Assembly: GCF_007923295.1 (NCBI RefSeq)
Contig: NZ_VOIR01000016.1
Coordinates: 62,001 to 126,000 of the forward strand
Source: Agrococcus sediminis
GTDB lineage: Bacteria > Actinomycetota > Actinomycetes > Actinomycetales > Microbacteriaceae
Direction of reading: 5' to 3'
DNA length: 64,000 nt
A program made the translations under genes and the position numbers. The notes under the pieces are model-generated. The model saw nothing but the letters and a program-made list of their open reading frames with translations. It had not been told where the DNA came from and made no database searches. Below, one piece after another: positions 16,590 through 25,740 of this stretch (position 1 is its first letter; every line of letters begins with the position of its first letter).

Positions 16590-19130
16590 GTGCCCGGAGA
16601 GAACCTCACCCGCACCGAAGCCCAGGAGCGCGCAGCGCTCGTCGAGGTCGACGGCTACGACGTCGCGCTCGACCTGACGACCGGGGACGAGGTGTTCCGC
16701 TCGACGACGACGGTGCGCTTCCGCGCCCAGGACGGCGCATCCACGTTCATCGACCACATCTCCAAGCAGGTGCACTCGGTCACGCTGAACGGCGCCGAGC
16801 TCGACGTCGCCGCCGTGAACGACGGCGTGCGCATCCAGCTCGAGGGCCTCCAGGCCGAGAACGAGCTGACCGTCGTCTCCGACGCGATGTACGTCAACAC
16901 CGGCGAGGGCCTGCACCGCTTCGTCGACCCGGTCGACGGCGAGGCCTACCTCTACTCCCAGTTCGAGGTGCCCGACTCGCGCCGCGTGTTCGCGGTGTTC
17001 GAGCAGCCCGACCTCAAGGCCGAGTTCCGCTTCACCGTCACGGCGCCCGCCGCGTGGCAGGTCGTGTCGAACCAGCCCACGCCCGAGCCGGTCGTCGAGG
17101 GCGACACCGGCACCTGGGCCTTCGAGCCGACGCCGCGCATCTCGAGCTACATCACCGCGCTCGTCGCGGGCCCCTACACGGTCACCCGCTCCGAGCTCAC
17201 CTCGAGCGACGGCCGCACCATCCCGCTCGGCATCTTCTGCCGCGCTTCGCTCGCCGAGCACATGGACGCCGACTACCTGTTCGACATCACCCGCAAGGGC
17301 TTCGCGTTCTTCGAGGACCAGTTCGGCGTCCCCTACCCGTTCGAGAAGTACGACCAGCTCTTCGTGCCCGAGTTCAACGCGGGCGCGATGGAGAACGCCG
17401 GATGCGTGACGTTCACGGAGTCGTACGTGTTCCGCGCGCAGGTGACCGACGCCATCCGCGAGCGCCGCGTCGTCACGGTGCTGCACGAGCTGGCCCACAT
17501 GTGGTTCGGCGACCTCGTCACGATGCGCTGGTGGAACGACCTGTGGCTCAACGAGTCGTTCGCCGAGTGGGCGTCGACCCTCGCCACCGCCGAGGCGACC
17601 GAGTGGACGGGCGCGTGGACGACGTTCCAGGCCATGGAGAAGACCTGGGCGTACCGCCAGGACCAGCTGCCCTCGACGCACCCGATCGTCGCCGAGATCC
17701 GCGACCTCGAGGACGTGCAGGTCAACTTCGACGGCATCACCTACGCCAAGGGCGGCTCGGTGCTCAAGCAGCTCGTCGCCTGGGTGGGCCTCGAGTCGTT
17801 CATGCAGGGCGTCGGCGCCTACTTCCGCAAGCACGCGTGGGGCAGCACCGAGCTCACCGACCTGCTCTCGGAGCTCGAGGCCGCGAGCGGCCGCGACCTC
17901 GGCGACTGGAGCCGCAAGTGGCTCGAGACGGCCGGCGTCAACACGCTGCGCCCGAAGATGGAGCTCACCGCCGACGGCATCATCTCGTCGTTCGCGATCG
18001 AGCAGACGGCGCCGGCCGAGTGGCCGACGCTCCGCCCGCACCGCATCGCCGTCGGCTTCTACGAGCTCGAGGAGGAGGTGCTGCGCCGCACCCACCGCGT
18101 CGAGCTCGACATCGACGGCGAGTCGACCGACGTGCCGCAGCTGGCCGGCCACCTGCGGCCCGCGCTCATCCTGCTGAACGACGACGACCTCGCCTACGCG
18201 AAGATCCGCCTCGACGACGAGTCGATGGCCACCGCGATCGAGCACCTGCGCGACATCGAGGAGCCCCTCGCCCGGGCGCTCGTGTGGGGCGCGGCCTGGG
18301 ACGCGACCCGCGACGCCGAGACCCCGGCGAGCGACTACGTCGACCTCGTGCTCGCGAACATCGGCGCCGAGACCGAGTCGACGATCATCCGCCTCGCCCT
18401 CGCGCAGCTGGCGCAGGCCGCCCGCACCTACGTGCACCCCGAGCGCCGCGCGGCGACCATCGAGCGCGTCGGCGACGCGCTGTGGCAGCTCGCCGAGCAG
18501 GCTCAGCCCGGCTCGGACGCGCAGTTCCAGTTCGTCGGCGCCTTCGCCGGTCTCGCCTCGACCGACGCGCACGCCGCGGCGCTGCGGGGCCTCCTCGACG
18601 GCACGCGCACGCTCGAGGGCCTCGCGATCGACGCCGACCTGCGGTGGCAGCTGCTCGACGGCCTGGTGCTGAACGGCGCCGCCGGCGAGGAGGAGATCGC
18701 CGCGGAGCTCGCGAGCGACGACACCGCGACCGGCCGGCAGTTCGCCGCCCGGGCTCGCGCGACCGTCCCCACGGCCGAGGGCAAGGAGGCCGCGTTCGCG
18801 TCGGTCGCCGACGAGGCGGGCGCGTCGAACATGATCGTGCGCTACACCGGCCTCGGCCTGCAGCACGTGAACGACGCATCGTCGCTCGAGCCGCTCGTCG
18901 CCCGGTACCACGCCGCCATCCAGCCGATCTGGGACTCCCGCACCTACCAGGTGGCCGAGGGCCTGCTCGTCGGCCTCTACCCGGCGGTGCTCGCCGACGA
19001 GCGGCTCGCGGAGGCGACCCGCGCGTGGCTCGCCGACAACGAGTCGGCCGTGCCGGCGCTGCGCCGCATCGTGGTCGAGCACCTCGCCGGCGTCGAGCGG
19101 GCGCTCAAGGCGCAGCAGCGGGACGCGTGA
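16590..19130 (+). CDS. pepN: Aminopeptidase N (M1 zinc metallopeptidase)
   Basis: Removes N-terminal residues from peptides in the cytoplasm, downstream of Clp and proteasome-like degradation. The 846-residue protein has the exopeptidase motif GAMENAG at about residue 266 and the zinc site HELAHMWFGD at about 299 with the distal glutamate in LWLNESFAEW. The C-terminal half is the helical ERAP1-like domain. GTG at 16590 is chosen because GAAGGAG precedes it at ideal spacing; the frame is open much further upstream. mscS starts 12 bp after the stop. Confidence 0.96.
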   Translation: MPGENLTRTEAQERAALVEVDGYDVALDLTTGDEVFRSTTTVRFRAQDGASTFIDHISKQVHSVTLNGAELDVAAVNDGVRIQLEGLQAENELTVVSDAMYVNTGEGLHRFVDPVDGEAYLYSQFEVPDSRRVFAVFEQPDLKAEFRFTVTAPAAWQVVSNQPTPEPVVEGDTGTWAFEPTPRISSYITALVAGPYTVTRSELTSSDGRTIPLGIFCRASLAEHMDADYLFDITRKGFAFFEDQFGVPYPFEKYDQLFVPEFNAGAMENAGCVTFTESYVFRAQVTDAIRERRVVTVLHELAHMWFGDLVTMRWWNDLWLNESFAEWASTLATAEATEWTGAWTTFQAMEKTWAYRQDQLPSTHPIVAEIRDLEDVQVNFDGITYAKGGSVLKQLVAWVGLESFMQGVGAYFRKHAWGSTELTDLLSELEAASGRDLGDWSRKWLETAGVNTLRPKMELTADGIISSFAIEQTAPAEWPTLRPHRIAVGFYELEEEVLRRTHRVELDIDGESTDVPQLAGHLRPALILLNDDDLAYAKIRLDDESMATAIEHLRDIEEPLARALVWGAAWDATRDAETPASDYVDLVLANIGAETESTIIRLALAQLAQAARTYVHPERRAATIERVGDALWQLAEQAQPGSDAQFQFVGAFAGLASTDAHAAALRGLLDGTRTLEGLAIDADLRWQLLDGLVLNGAAGEEEIAAELASDDTATGRQFAARARATVPTAEGKEAAFASVADEAGASNMIVRYTGLGLQHVNDASSLEPLVARYHAAIQPIWDSRTYQVAEGLLVGLYPAVLADERLAEATRAWLADNESAVPALRRIVVEHLAGVERALKAQQRDA

Positions 19131-19142
19131 CCGGAGGGCCTC

Positions 19143-20066
19143 GTGGGTGACGTGAGCTGGAGCTCGTTCGGCGAGTGGTGGCAGACCTGGGGCGCGCCGA
19201 TCGGCGTGCTGCTGGTCGTCGTCGGCGCCTTCATCGCGTTCTGGATCGTGAAGGCCGTCATCGGCCGCGTCGTCCACGAGGTCGTCACCGGCGTCAAGCG
19301 CCGGGCCGACGCCGCCGACACCGAGGCGCTCAGCAGCTCGCCGCTCGCGCAGGTGCGCGTCGTGCAGCGCACCCGCGCGATCGGCAGCGTGCTGAACACG
19401 ATGGTCGCCTGGGTGATCACGGCGCTCGCGCTCATCCTGATCCTCAGCATCCTGGGGGTGAACGCCGGGTCGCTCGTCGCGATGGCGGGCTTCCTCGGCG
19501 CCGCCGCCGGCATCGGCGCGCAGGGCGTCATCAAGGACTTCCTGAACGGCCTGTTCATGGTGTTCGAGGATCAGCTCGGCATCGGCGACGTCGTCGACCT
19601 CGGCGAGGCCTCCGGCGTCGTGGAGTCGGTCGGCATCCGCGTCACGCAGGTGCGCGACGTGCACGGCACGCTCTGGTACGTGCGCAACGGCGAGATCGTC
19701 CGCGTCGGCAACAAGTCGCAGGGCTGGGCGCGCGCGATCATCGACCAGGCCGTGCCGTACCACGCCGACGTCGACGCGGTCGAGCAGCGCCTGCTCGACG
19801 TCGCCACCGAGATGAGCGAGTCGCCCGAGTGGGTCGGCCGCATCATCGACAAGCCCGAGACGTGGGGCATCGAGTCGGTGTCGGCCGAGGCGGTCGTCAT
19901 CCGGCTCGTGGTGAAGACCCGCGCGAGCGCGAAGGACGACGTCGCGCGCGAGCTGCGCCGCCGCGTCAAGGCGGGGCTCGACGACCTCGGCGTCGAGCTG
20001 CCGTCGCTGCAGAAGGTCGTCGTGCAGGGGCTCGGCGAGCAGCCGCCGAAGGGCGGGCAGGCATGA
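19143..20066 (+). CDS. Mechanosensitive ion channel, MscS family
   Basis: Safety valve that opens on membrane tension in hypo-osmotic shock. The 307-residue protein has transmembrane helices at about 15-38 and 82-105, and the pore helix with its glycine/alanine packing (AMAGFLGAAAGIGAQGVIKD, about 118-137), followed by the beta domain (GDVVDLGEASGVVESVGIR) and a mixed C-terminal domain. GTG at 19143 follows a GGAGGG sequence. The stop overlaps the glbO ATG by four bases. Confidence 0.92.
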   Translation: MGDVSWSSFGEWWQTWGAPIGVLLVVVGAFIAFWIVKAVIGRVVHEVVTGVKRRADAADTEALSSSPLAQVRVVQRTRAIGSVLNTMVAWVITALALILILSILGVNAGSLVAMAGFLGAAAGIGAQGVIKDFLNGLFMVFEDQLGIGDVVDLGEASGVVESVGIRVTQVRDVHGTLWYVRNGEIVRVGNKSQGWARAIIDQAVPYHADVDAVEQRLLDVATEMSESPEWVGRIIDKPETWGIESVSAEAVVIRLVVKTRASAKDDVARELRRRVKAGLDDLGVELPSLQKVVVQGLGEQPPKGGQA

Positions 20067-20449
20067 CGCAGACCCTCCACGACGCCGTCGGCGGCAGCCC
20101 GTTCTTCGCGCGCCTCGTGCACGAGTTCTACGAGCGCGTGTGGCAGGACGACGTGCTCCGCCCGATGTACCCGCAGGACGACCGAGCCGGCGCCGAGGAT
20201 CGCTTCCGCATGTTCCTCGAGCAGTACTGGGGCGGCTCGACGGCCTACAGCGAGCAGCGCGGGCACCCGCGGCTGCGCATGCGCCACGCGCCGTTCCCCG
20301 TCGACCCCGACGCGCGCGAGCGGTGGCTCGCGTGCATGCGCGGCGCGCTCGACGTGGTCGACCCCGCGCCGCTGCACCGCGCCGAGCTCGACGACTACTT
20401 CGAGCGCGCCGCGACGGCGATGCTCAACCGCAACCCGCTCATCCGCTGA
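20063..20449 (+). CDS. glbO: Group II truncated haemoglobin
   Basis: A 128-residue 2-on-2 globin. Tyr23 (B10) lies in FYERVW, the proximal histidine in LRMRHAPF, and the YWGG segment is typical of this group. The family binds O2 and NO and is linked to redox or lipid metabolism in mycobacteria. It overlaps mscS (ATGA), so its dose follows the channel gene. In Mycobacterium the glbO gene also lies close to pepN. Confidence 0.93.
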   Translation: MTQTLHDAVGGSPFFARLVHEFYERVWQDDVLRPMYPQDDRAGAEDRFRMFLEQYWGGSTAYSEQRGHPRLRMRHAPFPVDPDARERWLACMRGALDVVDPAPLHRAELDDYFERAATAMLNRNPLIR

Positions 20450-20462
20450 GAAGGAGACCGCC

Positions 20463-22103
20463 GTGGCCGCAGCAGAGGACGTCGTCGTCATCGGAGCGGG
20501 CCTCGCCGGCCTCGTCACCGCGTGCGAGGCGCTCGACCGCGGCCGCACGGTGCGCATCGTCGAGCAGGAGGGCCCCCGCTCGATCGGCGGGCAGGCGTTC
20601 TGGTCGTTCGGCGGCCTGCTGCTCGTCGACTCCCCCGAGCAGCGCCGCCTCGACATCCACGACTCGCTCGAGCTCGCGCGCGACGACTGGGCGCGCAGCG
20701 CTGGCTTCGACCGGGCCGAGGATGCGTGGGGCCGGCGGTGGGCGGAGGCCTACCTCGAGTTCGCCTACCGCGACCTCTCCCCCTGGCTGCGCTCGCTCGG
20801 CGTGCGCCTCTTCCCCGTCGTCGGGCACGCCGAGCGCGGCGCCCGCACGCCCGGGGGCCACGGCAACACCGTGCCGCGCTTCCACATCGTCTGGGGCACC
20901 GGCCCCGGCGTCGTCGCGCCCTTCACGCGCCGGCTGCGCGACGCCGGCGCCGACGGGCGCGCGCGCCTCTCCTTCCGGCACCGCGCGACGCGCCTGCTCG
21001 TCGAGGACGGCCGGGTCGTCGGCGTCGCCGGCGACCGGCTGGCCGACGACCTGACGGTGCGCGGCGAGCCGTCGAGCCGGGAGGCCATCGGTGCCTTCGA
21101 GGTGCGCGCCGAGTCGGTGGTGGTCGCGACGGGCGGCATCGGCGGCGAGCTCGAGCGGGTGCGGGCGCTCTGGCCCGCGCGCCTCGGCGCGGCGCCGCGC
21201 CAGGCGGTGCGCGGCGTGCCGCTGCACGTCGACGGCTCCGGGCTCCGGCTCGCCGTCGACGCGGGCGCGCGGCTCGTGAACGAGGACCGGATGTGGCACT
21301 ACACCGAGGGCATCGCCAACTGGGATCCGATCTGGCCCGACCACGGCATCCGCATCCTCCCCGGGCCCTCGAGCCTCTGGCTCGACCACCGGGGCCACCG
21401 GCTGCCCTCCCCCAACTACCCCGGCTTCGACACGCTCGCGACGCTCGAGCACCTGCGCTCCGTCGGCGCCGAGCACTCGTGGTTCGTGCTCACGCAGTCG
21501 ATCGTCGAGAAGGAGTTCACGCTCTCGGGCTCCGAGCAGAACCCCGACCTGACCGGCAGGAGCATCCCGCGCCTGCTGCAGCGGGTGCTGCCGGGCGCGC
21601 CCGCACCGGTGCAGGCGTTCCTCGACCACGGCGAGGACTTCGTCGTCGCCGGCAGCCTCACCGAGCTGCTCGACGGCATGGAGCGGCTCGGCGGCGACGG
21701 CGCGCTCGACCGGGCCGCCGTCGTCGCGGCGATCGAGGAGCGCGACGCGGCCGTCGCCGATCCCGCCTCCCACGATCCGCAGGCGGTCGAGATCCGCCGC
21801 GCCCGCGAGTACGTCGGCGACCGGCTCGTGCGCACCGCGGCGCCGCACCGCATCCTCGACGAGCGCCACTGGCCGCTCATCGCCGTGCGCCTGCGCACCC
21901 TCACCCGCAAGACCCTCGGCGGCATCCAGACCGACCTCGACTCGCGCGCGCTCGGCGCCGACGGCGCGCCGGTGCCCGGCCTCTTCGCCGTGGGCGAGGC
22001 GGCCGGCTTCGGCGGCGGCGGCGTGCACGGCTACCGGGCGCTCGAGGGCACCTTCCTCGGCGGCTGCCTGCACACCGGCCTCCGCGCCGGCCGCGCGGTC
22101 TGA
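20463..22103 (+). CDS. FAD-binding dehydrogenase, 3-ketosteroid-dehydrogenase-like
   Basis: A 546-residue flavoprotein of the fumarate reductase/KstD superfamily. The FAD site is VVVIGAGLAGLVTACEA (about 7-23) with ARTPGGHGNTVPRFH and VVVATGGIGG in the middle, and PGLFAVGEAAGFGGGGVHG near the C-terminus. NCBI-type annotations call this branch simply FAD-binding dehydrogenase; the substrate is unknown and steroid activity should not be assumed. GTG at 20463 has AGAAGGAG upstream, 13 bp after the glbO stop, so it is probably the last gene of the pepN-mscS-glbO run. A perfect terminator follows. Confidence 0.83.
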   Translation: MAAAEDVVVIGAGLAGLVTACEALDRGRTVRIVEQEGPRSIGGQAFWSFGGLLLVDSPEQRRLDIHDSLELARDDWARSAGFDRAEDAWGRRWAEAYLEFAYRDLSPWLRSLGVRLFPVVGHAERGARTPGGHGNTVPRFHIVWGTGPGVVAPFTRRLRDAGADGRARLSFRHRATRLLVEDGRVVGVAGDRLADDLTVRGEPSSREAIGAFEVRAESVVVATGGIGGELERVRALWPARLGAAPRQAVRGVPLHVDGSGLRLAVDAGARLVNEDRMWHYTEGIANWDPIWPDHGIRILPGPSSLWLDHRGHRLPSPNYPGFDTLATLEHLRSVGAEHSWFVLTQSIVEKEFTLSGSEQNPDLTGRSIPRLLQRVLPGAPAPVQAFLDHGEDFVVAGSLTELLDGMERLGGDGALDRAAVVAAIEERDAAVADPASHDPQAVEIRRAREYVGDRLVRTAAPHRILDERHWPLIAVRLRTLTRKTLGGIQTDLDSRALGADGAPVPGLFAVGEAAGFGGGGVHGYRALEGTFLGGCLHTGLRAGRAV

Positions 22104-22116
22104 GGCGCGGACGGCA

Positions 22117-22147
22117 GAGCGCCCCGTCCGCTCGGGACGGGGCGCTC
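22117..22147. terminator. Bidirectional terminator between FAD dehydrogenase and ctaF
   Basis: GAGCGCCCCGTCC pairs perfectly (13 bp) with GGACGGGGCGCTC over a five-base loop, between convergent genes. Confidence 0.88.
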
Positions 22148-22158
22148 CTGTCGGGTCG

Positions 22159-22578
22159 TCAGCGGCTGAAGTTGCCGCGGTAGTACTCGTACACCCAGCC
22201 GACCATGACGATGGCCAGCAGGCCCGCGCCGATGGGGATGAGGAACGTGGGGCCTGCGAGCGACAGGAACATCACCGCGAGGGCGCCGGCGAGCGCGATC
22301 GGCCACCAGCTCCACGGCGAGTAGTGCCCCTGGTCGGGGTCGTCCTCGTCGAGCTCGGCGTCGAGGCGGTCCATCGCGAGCTCGCCGTGCTGGCCGCGGT
22401 GCACGAGCACGAGGTAGAAGGCGATGAGCGTGCACATCACGCCCACGAGCGCCATGCCCAGCGTCCCGGCCCACTCGATGCGGCCGTCGTAGGAGCCCAT
22501 GTGCCAGACCGTGTAGACGGCGGCGCACAGGTAGAAGAAGACGGCGATGATGGTCAGGATGACGATGTTCGAGCGCAT
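22159..22578 (-). CDS. ctaF: Cytochrome c oxidase subunit IV, actinobacterial type
   Basis: Small structural subunit of the aa3 oxidase found only in actinobacteria. The 139-residue protein has four hydrophobic helices (two at about 4-24 and 37-60, two between about 92 and 130), an acidic loop around residues 66-85, and the YSPWSWWP segment typical of CtaF. It starts 1 bp after the ctaD stop codon and is last in the ctaC-ctaD-ctaF operon. The terminator downstream supports this. Confidence 0.93.
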   Translation of the reverse strand: MRSNIVILTIIAVFFYLCAAVYTVWHMGSYDGRIEWAGTLGMALVGVMCTLIAFYLVLVHRGQHGELAMDRLDAELDEDDPDQGHYSPWSWWPIALAGALAVMFLSLAGPTFLIPIGAGLLAIVMVGWVYEYYRGNFSR

Positions 22579-22579
22579 G

Positions 22580-24292
22580 TCAGCGGACCTCGTCCTTCTG
22601 CAGGTCGACCACGGGTCGGTTCGGGGCGTCCTTCAGCGGTCCGACGCCGTACTGCGGGCCCGCGTTCGGGTGGTGCAGGTCGAACGCCGGCGACTCCGAG
22701 CGGATGCGCGGGATGGCGTGGAAGTTGTGCCGCGGCGGCGGGCAGCTCGTCGCCCACTCGAGCGAGCGGCCGGTGCCCCACGGGTCGTCGACGGTCACGC
22801 GCGGCGCGGTGCGGGCCGTGATCCACACGTTCCAGAGGAACGGCACCATCGAGAGGCCGAGGAGCATGGCGCCCACGGTCGACAGCTGGTTCATCCACGT
22901 GAAGCCGTCCTCCGCCAGGTACGTGTAGTACCGGCGCGGCATGCCGATGACACCCAGCCAGTGCTGCACCAGGAACGTCATGTGGAAGCCGATGAACAGC
23001 ATCCAGAAGTGCACGTGGCCGAGGCGGTCGTTCAGCATCTTGCCGGTCCACTTGGGCCACCAGAAGTAGAAGCCCGAGAACATCGCGAACACGACCGTGC
23101 CGAAGACGACGTAGTGGAAGTGCGCGACCACGAAGTAGGTGTCGGAGATGGCGAAGTCGAGCGGCGGCGACGCGAGGATCACGCCCGTCAGGCCGCCGAA
23201 GGTGAACGTGACGAGGAAGCCGAACGCCCACAGCATGGGAGACTCCCACGTGATCGAGCCGCGCCACATCGTGCCGATCCAGTTGAAGATCTTCACGCCG
23301 GTCGGCACCGCGATGAGCATCGTCATGAGCGAGAACCACGGCAGCAGCACGGTGCCCGTGACGTACATGTGGTGCGCCCACACCGTCACCGACAGCGCGG
23401 CGATGGAGATCGTCGCTCCGACGAGCGTGTTGTAGCCGAAGATCGGCTTCCGCGAGAAGACCGGGATGACCTCGGAGATGATGCCGAAGAACGGCAGCGC
23501 GATGATGTACACCTCGGGGTGCCCGAAGAACCAGAACAGGTGCTGCCAGAGCACGGCGCCGCCGTTGGCAGGGTCGAAGATGTGACCGCCGAAGATGCGG
23601 TCGATCGCGAGGCCGAACATGGCCGCCGCGAGCACCGGGAAGACGATGATCACGAGCAGCGAGGTGATGAGCACGTTCCACGTGAAGATCGACATGCGGA
23701 ACATCGTCATGCCGGGCGCGCGCATCGTGATGATCGTGGTGATGAAGTTGACACCGCCCATGATCGTGCCGAAGCCCGACAGCGCGAGGCCCAGCACCCA
23801 GAGGTGGCCGCCGATGCCCGGCGAGAACGCGGTGGTGCTCAGCGGCGTGTAGGCGAACCAGCCGAACGAGGCCGCACCCTGCGGCGTCAGGAAGCCGCCG
23901 ATCGCGATGAGCGAGCCGAAGGTGAACAGCCAGTACGCGAGGGCGTTGAGGCGCGGGAACGCGACGTCGGGCGCGCCGATCTGCAGCGGCATGAGCACGT
24001 TGGCGAAGCCGGCGAAGAGCGGCGTCGCGAACATCAGCAGCATGATCGTGCCGTGCATCGTGAAGAGCTGGTTGTACTGCTCCTCCGTGGGCACGACCTC
24101 GAGGCCCGGCGCGAAGAGCTGCGCGCGGATGAGCAGCGCCATGACGCCGCCGAGGAGGAAGAAGAGGAACGAGGTGCCGAGGTACAGGTACCCGATCGTC
24201 TTGTGGTCGGTGGAGGTGATCCACTTGACCAGCGTGTTGCCCTTGCGCTCAGCGCTGCGGCTGATCGCGGGGCGCGTCGCCGTGGCGGTCAT
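22580..24292 (-). CDS. ctaD: Cytochrome c oxidase subunit I
   Basis: Catalytic subunit carrying haem a and the haem a3-CuB centre. The 570-residue protein has twelve predicted membrane helices. Visible ligands include the low-spin haem histidine in [10 protein letters not shown], the CuB region [11 protein letters not shown] with its His-Tyr pair and WAHHMYVTG with the two adjacent histidines, and the C-terminal haem histidines in [10 protein letters not shown]. Proton-channel residues appear in [22 protein letters not shown] at 24292 overlaps the ctaC stop by one base. Confidence 0.97.
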   Translation of the reverse strand: MTATATRPAISRSAERKGNTLVKWITSTDHKTIGYLYLGTSFLFFLLGGVMALLIRAQLFAPGLEVVPTEEQYNQLFTMHGTIMLLMFATPLFAGFANVLMPLQIGAPDVAFPRLNALAYWLFTFGSLIAIGGFLTPQGAASFGWFAYTPLSTTAFSPGIGGHLWVLGLALSGFGTIMGGVNFITTIITMRAPGMTMFRMSIFTWNVLITSLLVIIVFPVLAAAMFGLAIDRIFGGHIFDPANGGAVLWQHLFWFFGHPEVYIIALPFFGIISEVIPVFSRKPIFGYNTLVGATISIAALSVTVWAHHMYVTGTVLLPWFSLMTMLIAVPTGVKIFNWIGTMWRGSITWESPMLWAFGFLVTFTFGGLTGVILASPPLDFAISDTYFVVAHFHYVVFGTVVFAMFSGFYFWWPKWTGKMLNDRLGHVHFWMLFIGFHMTFLVQHWLGVIGMPRRYYTYLAEDGFTWMNQLSTVGAMLLGLSMVPFLWNVWITARTAPRVTVDDPWGTGRSLEWATSCPPPRHNFHAIPRIRSESPAFDLHHPNAGPQYGVGPLKDAPNRPVVDLQKDEVR

Positions 24293-25194
24293 CAGTCGTC
24301 CTCGCCTTCGTTGGTGGTGTCAACGCTCTCGTCGCGGCCAGGGTCGATGCTGTCGTCGCCCGTGAACGGGTTGACCGACTCGTCGATGGCGCCGACGTTG
24401 CCCTCGGCCTCGAGGCTCTCGAGGTAGGCGTCGTACTCCTCGGGGCTCACGAGCTCGACGTTGAAGAGCATGAGCGAGTGGTACTCGCCGCAGAGCTCGG
24501 CGCACTTGCCGCGGTACACGCCCTCCTGATCGCCGGTCTCGAAGTACATGTGGTTCGTGACGCCCGGGAGCATGTCCTTCTTGTAGAGGAACTCGACGAC
24601 CCAGAAGGAGTGGGCGACGTCGCGCGACTCGAGCGTGATCTCGATCGTGGAGTTCGTCGGGAGGTACAGCGTCGGGAGCGAGCTCGCGTCGATGAGGTTC
24701 GACTCAGGGTCGTTCTGCGCCTGGATGCCCTGGTAGTAGACCGGGTCCTGGCCGTCGCGCTCGTAGACGAAGTCCCACGCCCAGCGCTTGCCGTAGACGG
24801 TGAGCGAGTAGTCGGGGTCGTCGATCGGCTCCTCGATGATCGCCTGGTCGCGCGCCGTGAACGCGAAGAAGCCGGCGACGAGGATCACGGGGACGATCGT
24901 GAAGAAGATCTCGATCGGCATGTGGTACCGCAGCTGCACCGGCAGGCCAGTCTGGCCCTTGCGGCGGCGGTACGCGATCGCGGCCCAGATCATGAGGCCC
25001 CACGTGACGATGCCGACGCCCAGCAGCACGATCCAGGAGGTCGTCCACAGGCCCATGATCCGGTCGACGTGGTTCGTCAGACCCGGCTCGCTCGGCATCC
25101 ACCCCTGCAGCTGCGCCTGCGTGCAGCCGGCGAGCGCGAGGGCGGCGACCACCGCGACCGGGGCGGCGATCCAACGAGATCGACGATTGCGCAA
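24292..25194 (-). CDS. ctaC: Cytochrome c oxidase subunit II, lipoprotein
   Basis: Accepts electrons from cytochrome c through the CuA centre. The 300-residue precursor has a signal ending in the lipobox LAGC (Cys24), two membrane helices at about 52-72 and 92-112, and a cupredoxin domain with the CuA motif [12 protein letters not shown]. An acidic tail follows. No ATG fits: the start appears to be TTG at 25194, six bases after GAGGAAG. A TAGGAT -10-like element lies at 25233-25228, giving a leader of about 30 bases. Confidence 0.94.
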   Translation of the reverse strand: MRNRRSRWIAAPVAVVAALALAGCTQAQLQGWMPSEPGLTNHVDRIMGLWTTSWIVLLGVGIVTWGLMIWAAIAYRRRKGQTGLPVQLRYHMPIEIFFTIVPVILVAGFFAFTARDQAIIEEPIDDPDYSLTVYGKRWAWDFVYERDGQDPVYYQGIQAQNDPESNLIDASSLPTLYLPTNSTIEITLESRDVAHSFWVVEFLYKKDMLPGVTNHMYFETGDQEGVYRGKCAELCGEYHSLMLFNVELVSPEEYDAYLESLEAEGNVGAIDESVNPFTGDDSIDPGRDESVDTTNEGEDD

Positions 25195-25296
25195 TGTCTT
25201 CCTCCGAGTCGGTGAGCAGTCACCTCGATCCTAGTACCCACAGAGGGCGCTCAGGCTCCTGCCACGCGCCTCCGAGGCGCCCCTGGAACGCGACGA

Positions 25297-25324
25297 CGCC
25301 GCCGATCCCAAGGGATCGGCGGCG
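25297..25324 (-). terminator. Terminator of erpA
   Basis: CGCCGCCGATCCC pairs perfectly with GGGATCGGCGGCG (13 bp, tight loop), 26 bases after the erpA stop codon and before the ctaC promoter. Confidence 0.82.
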
Positions 25325-25349
25325 TGTCGCGGCGGGCTGCTCGCGCGGC

Positions 25350-25691
25350 CTAGTGGAAGGAGTCGCCGCACGCGCAGCTGCCCTGCGCGTTGGGGTTGTC
25401 CATCGTGAAGCCCTGCTTCTGGATCGAGTCCTCGAAGTCGATGGTCGAGCCGTCGAGGTAGGGCACGCTCATGCGGTCGACGATGACCTCGACGCCGTCG
25501 AAGTCGCGCACGACGTCGCCGTCGAGCTTCCGCTCGTCGAAGTAGAGCTGGTAGATCAGCCCCGAGCATCCGCCGGGCTGCACGGCCACGCGCAGGCGCA
25601 GGTCGTCCCTGCCCTCCTGGTCGAGCAGGCGGCGCACCTTGTCGGCGGCCGTCTCCGTGAGCATGACGCCATGGGTCGCGAGATCGGTCAT
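25350..25691 (-). CDS. erpA: A-type iron-sulfur cluster carrier (ErpA/HesB)
   Basis: Delivers Fe-S clusters to target enzymes. The 113-residue protein has the three conserved cysteines of the family: Cys42 (GGCSGLIYQL), Cys106 and Cys108 (SCACG). In mycobacteria a homologue also lies close to ctaC. ATG at 25691 with GAGAGGAG upstream. The likely -10 (TAGACT, 25743-25738) begins on the stop codon of the M20 peptidase gene, so this gene has its own promoter embedded in the end of its neighbour. Confidence 0.93.
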   Translation of the reverse strand: MTDLATHGVMLTETAADKVRRLLDQEGRDDLRLRVAVQPGGCSGLIYQLYFDERKLDGDVVRDFDGVEVIVDRMSVPYLDGSTIDFEDSIQKQGFTMDNPNAQGSCACGDSFH

Positions 25692-25740
25692 CTGCGGCTC
25701 CTCTCCGGTCTCCGTCGGGGCAACGCCCGACCCGTCCAGT

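Noticed and set aside
15384-19763. A 1459-codon open frame antisense to pepN and mscS
   Set aside because: It is the GC-driven shadow of pepN and mscS; only its first part (15384-15869, rpiB) is a real gene. The same holds for long frames antisense to dnaE, clpP and murC.
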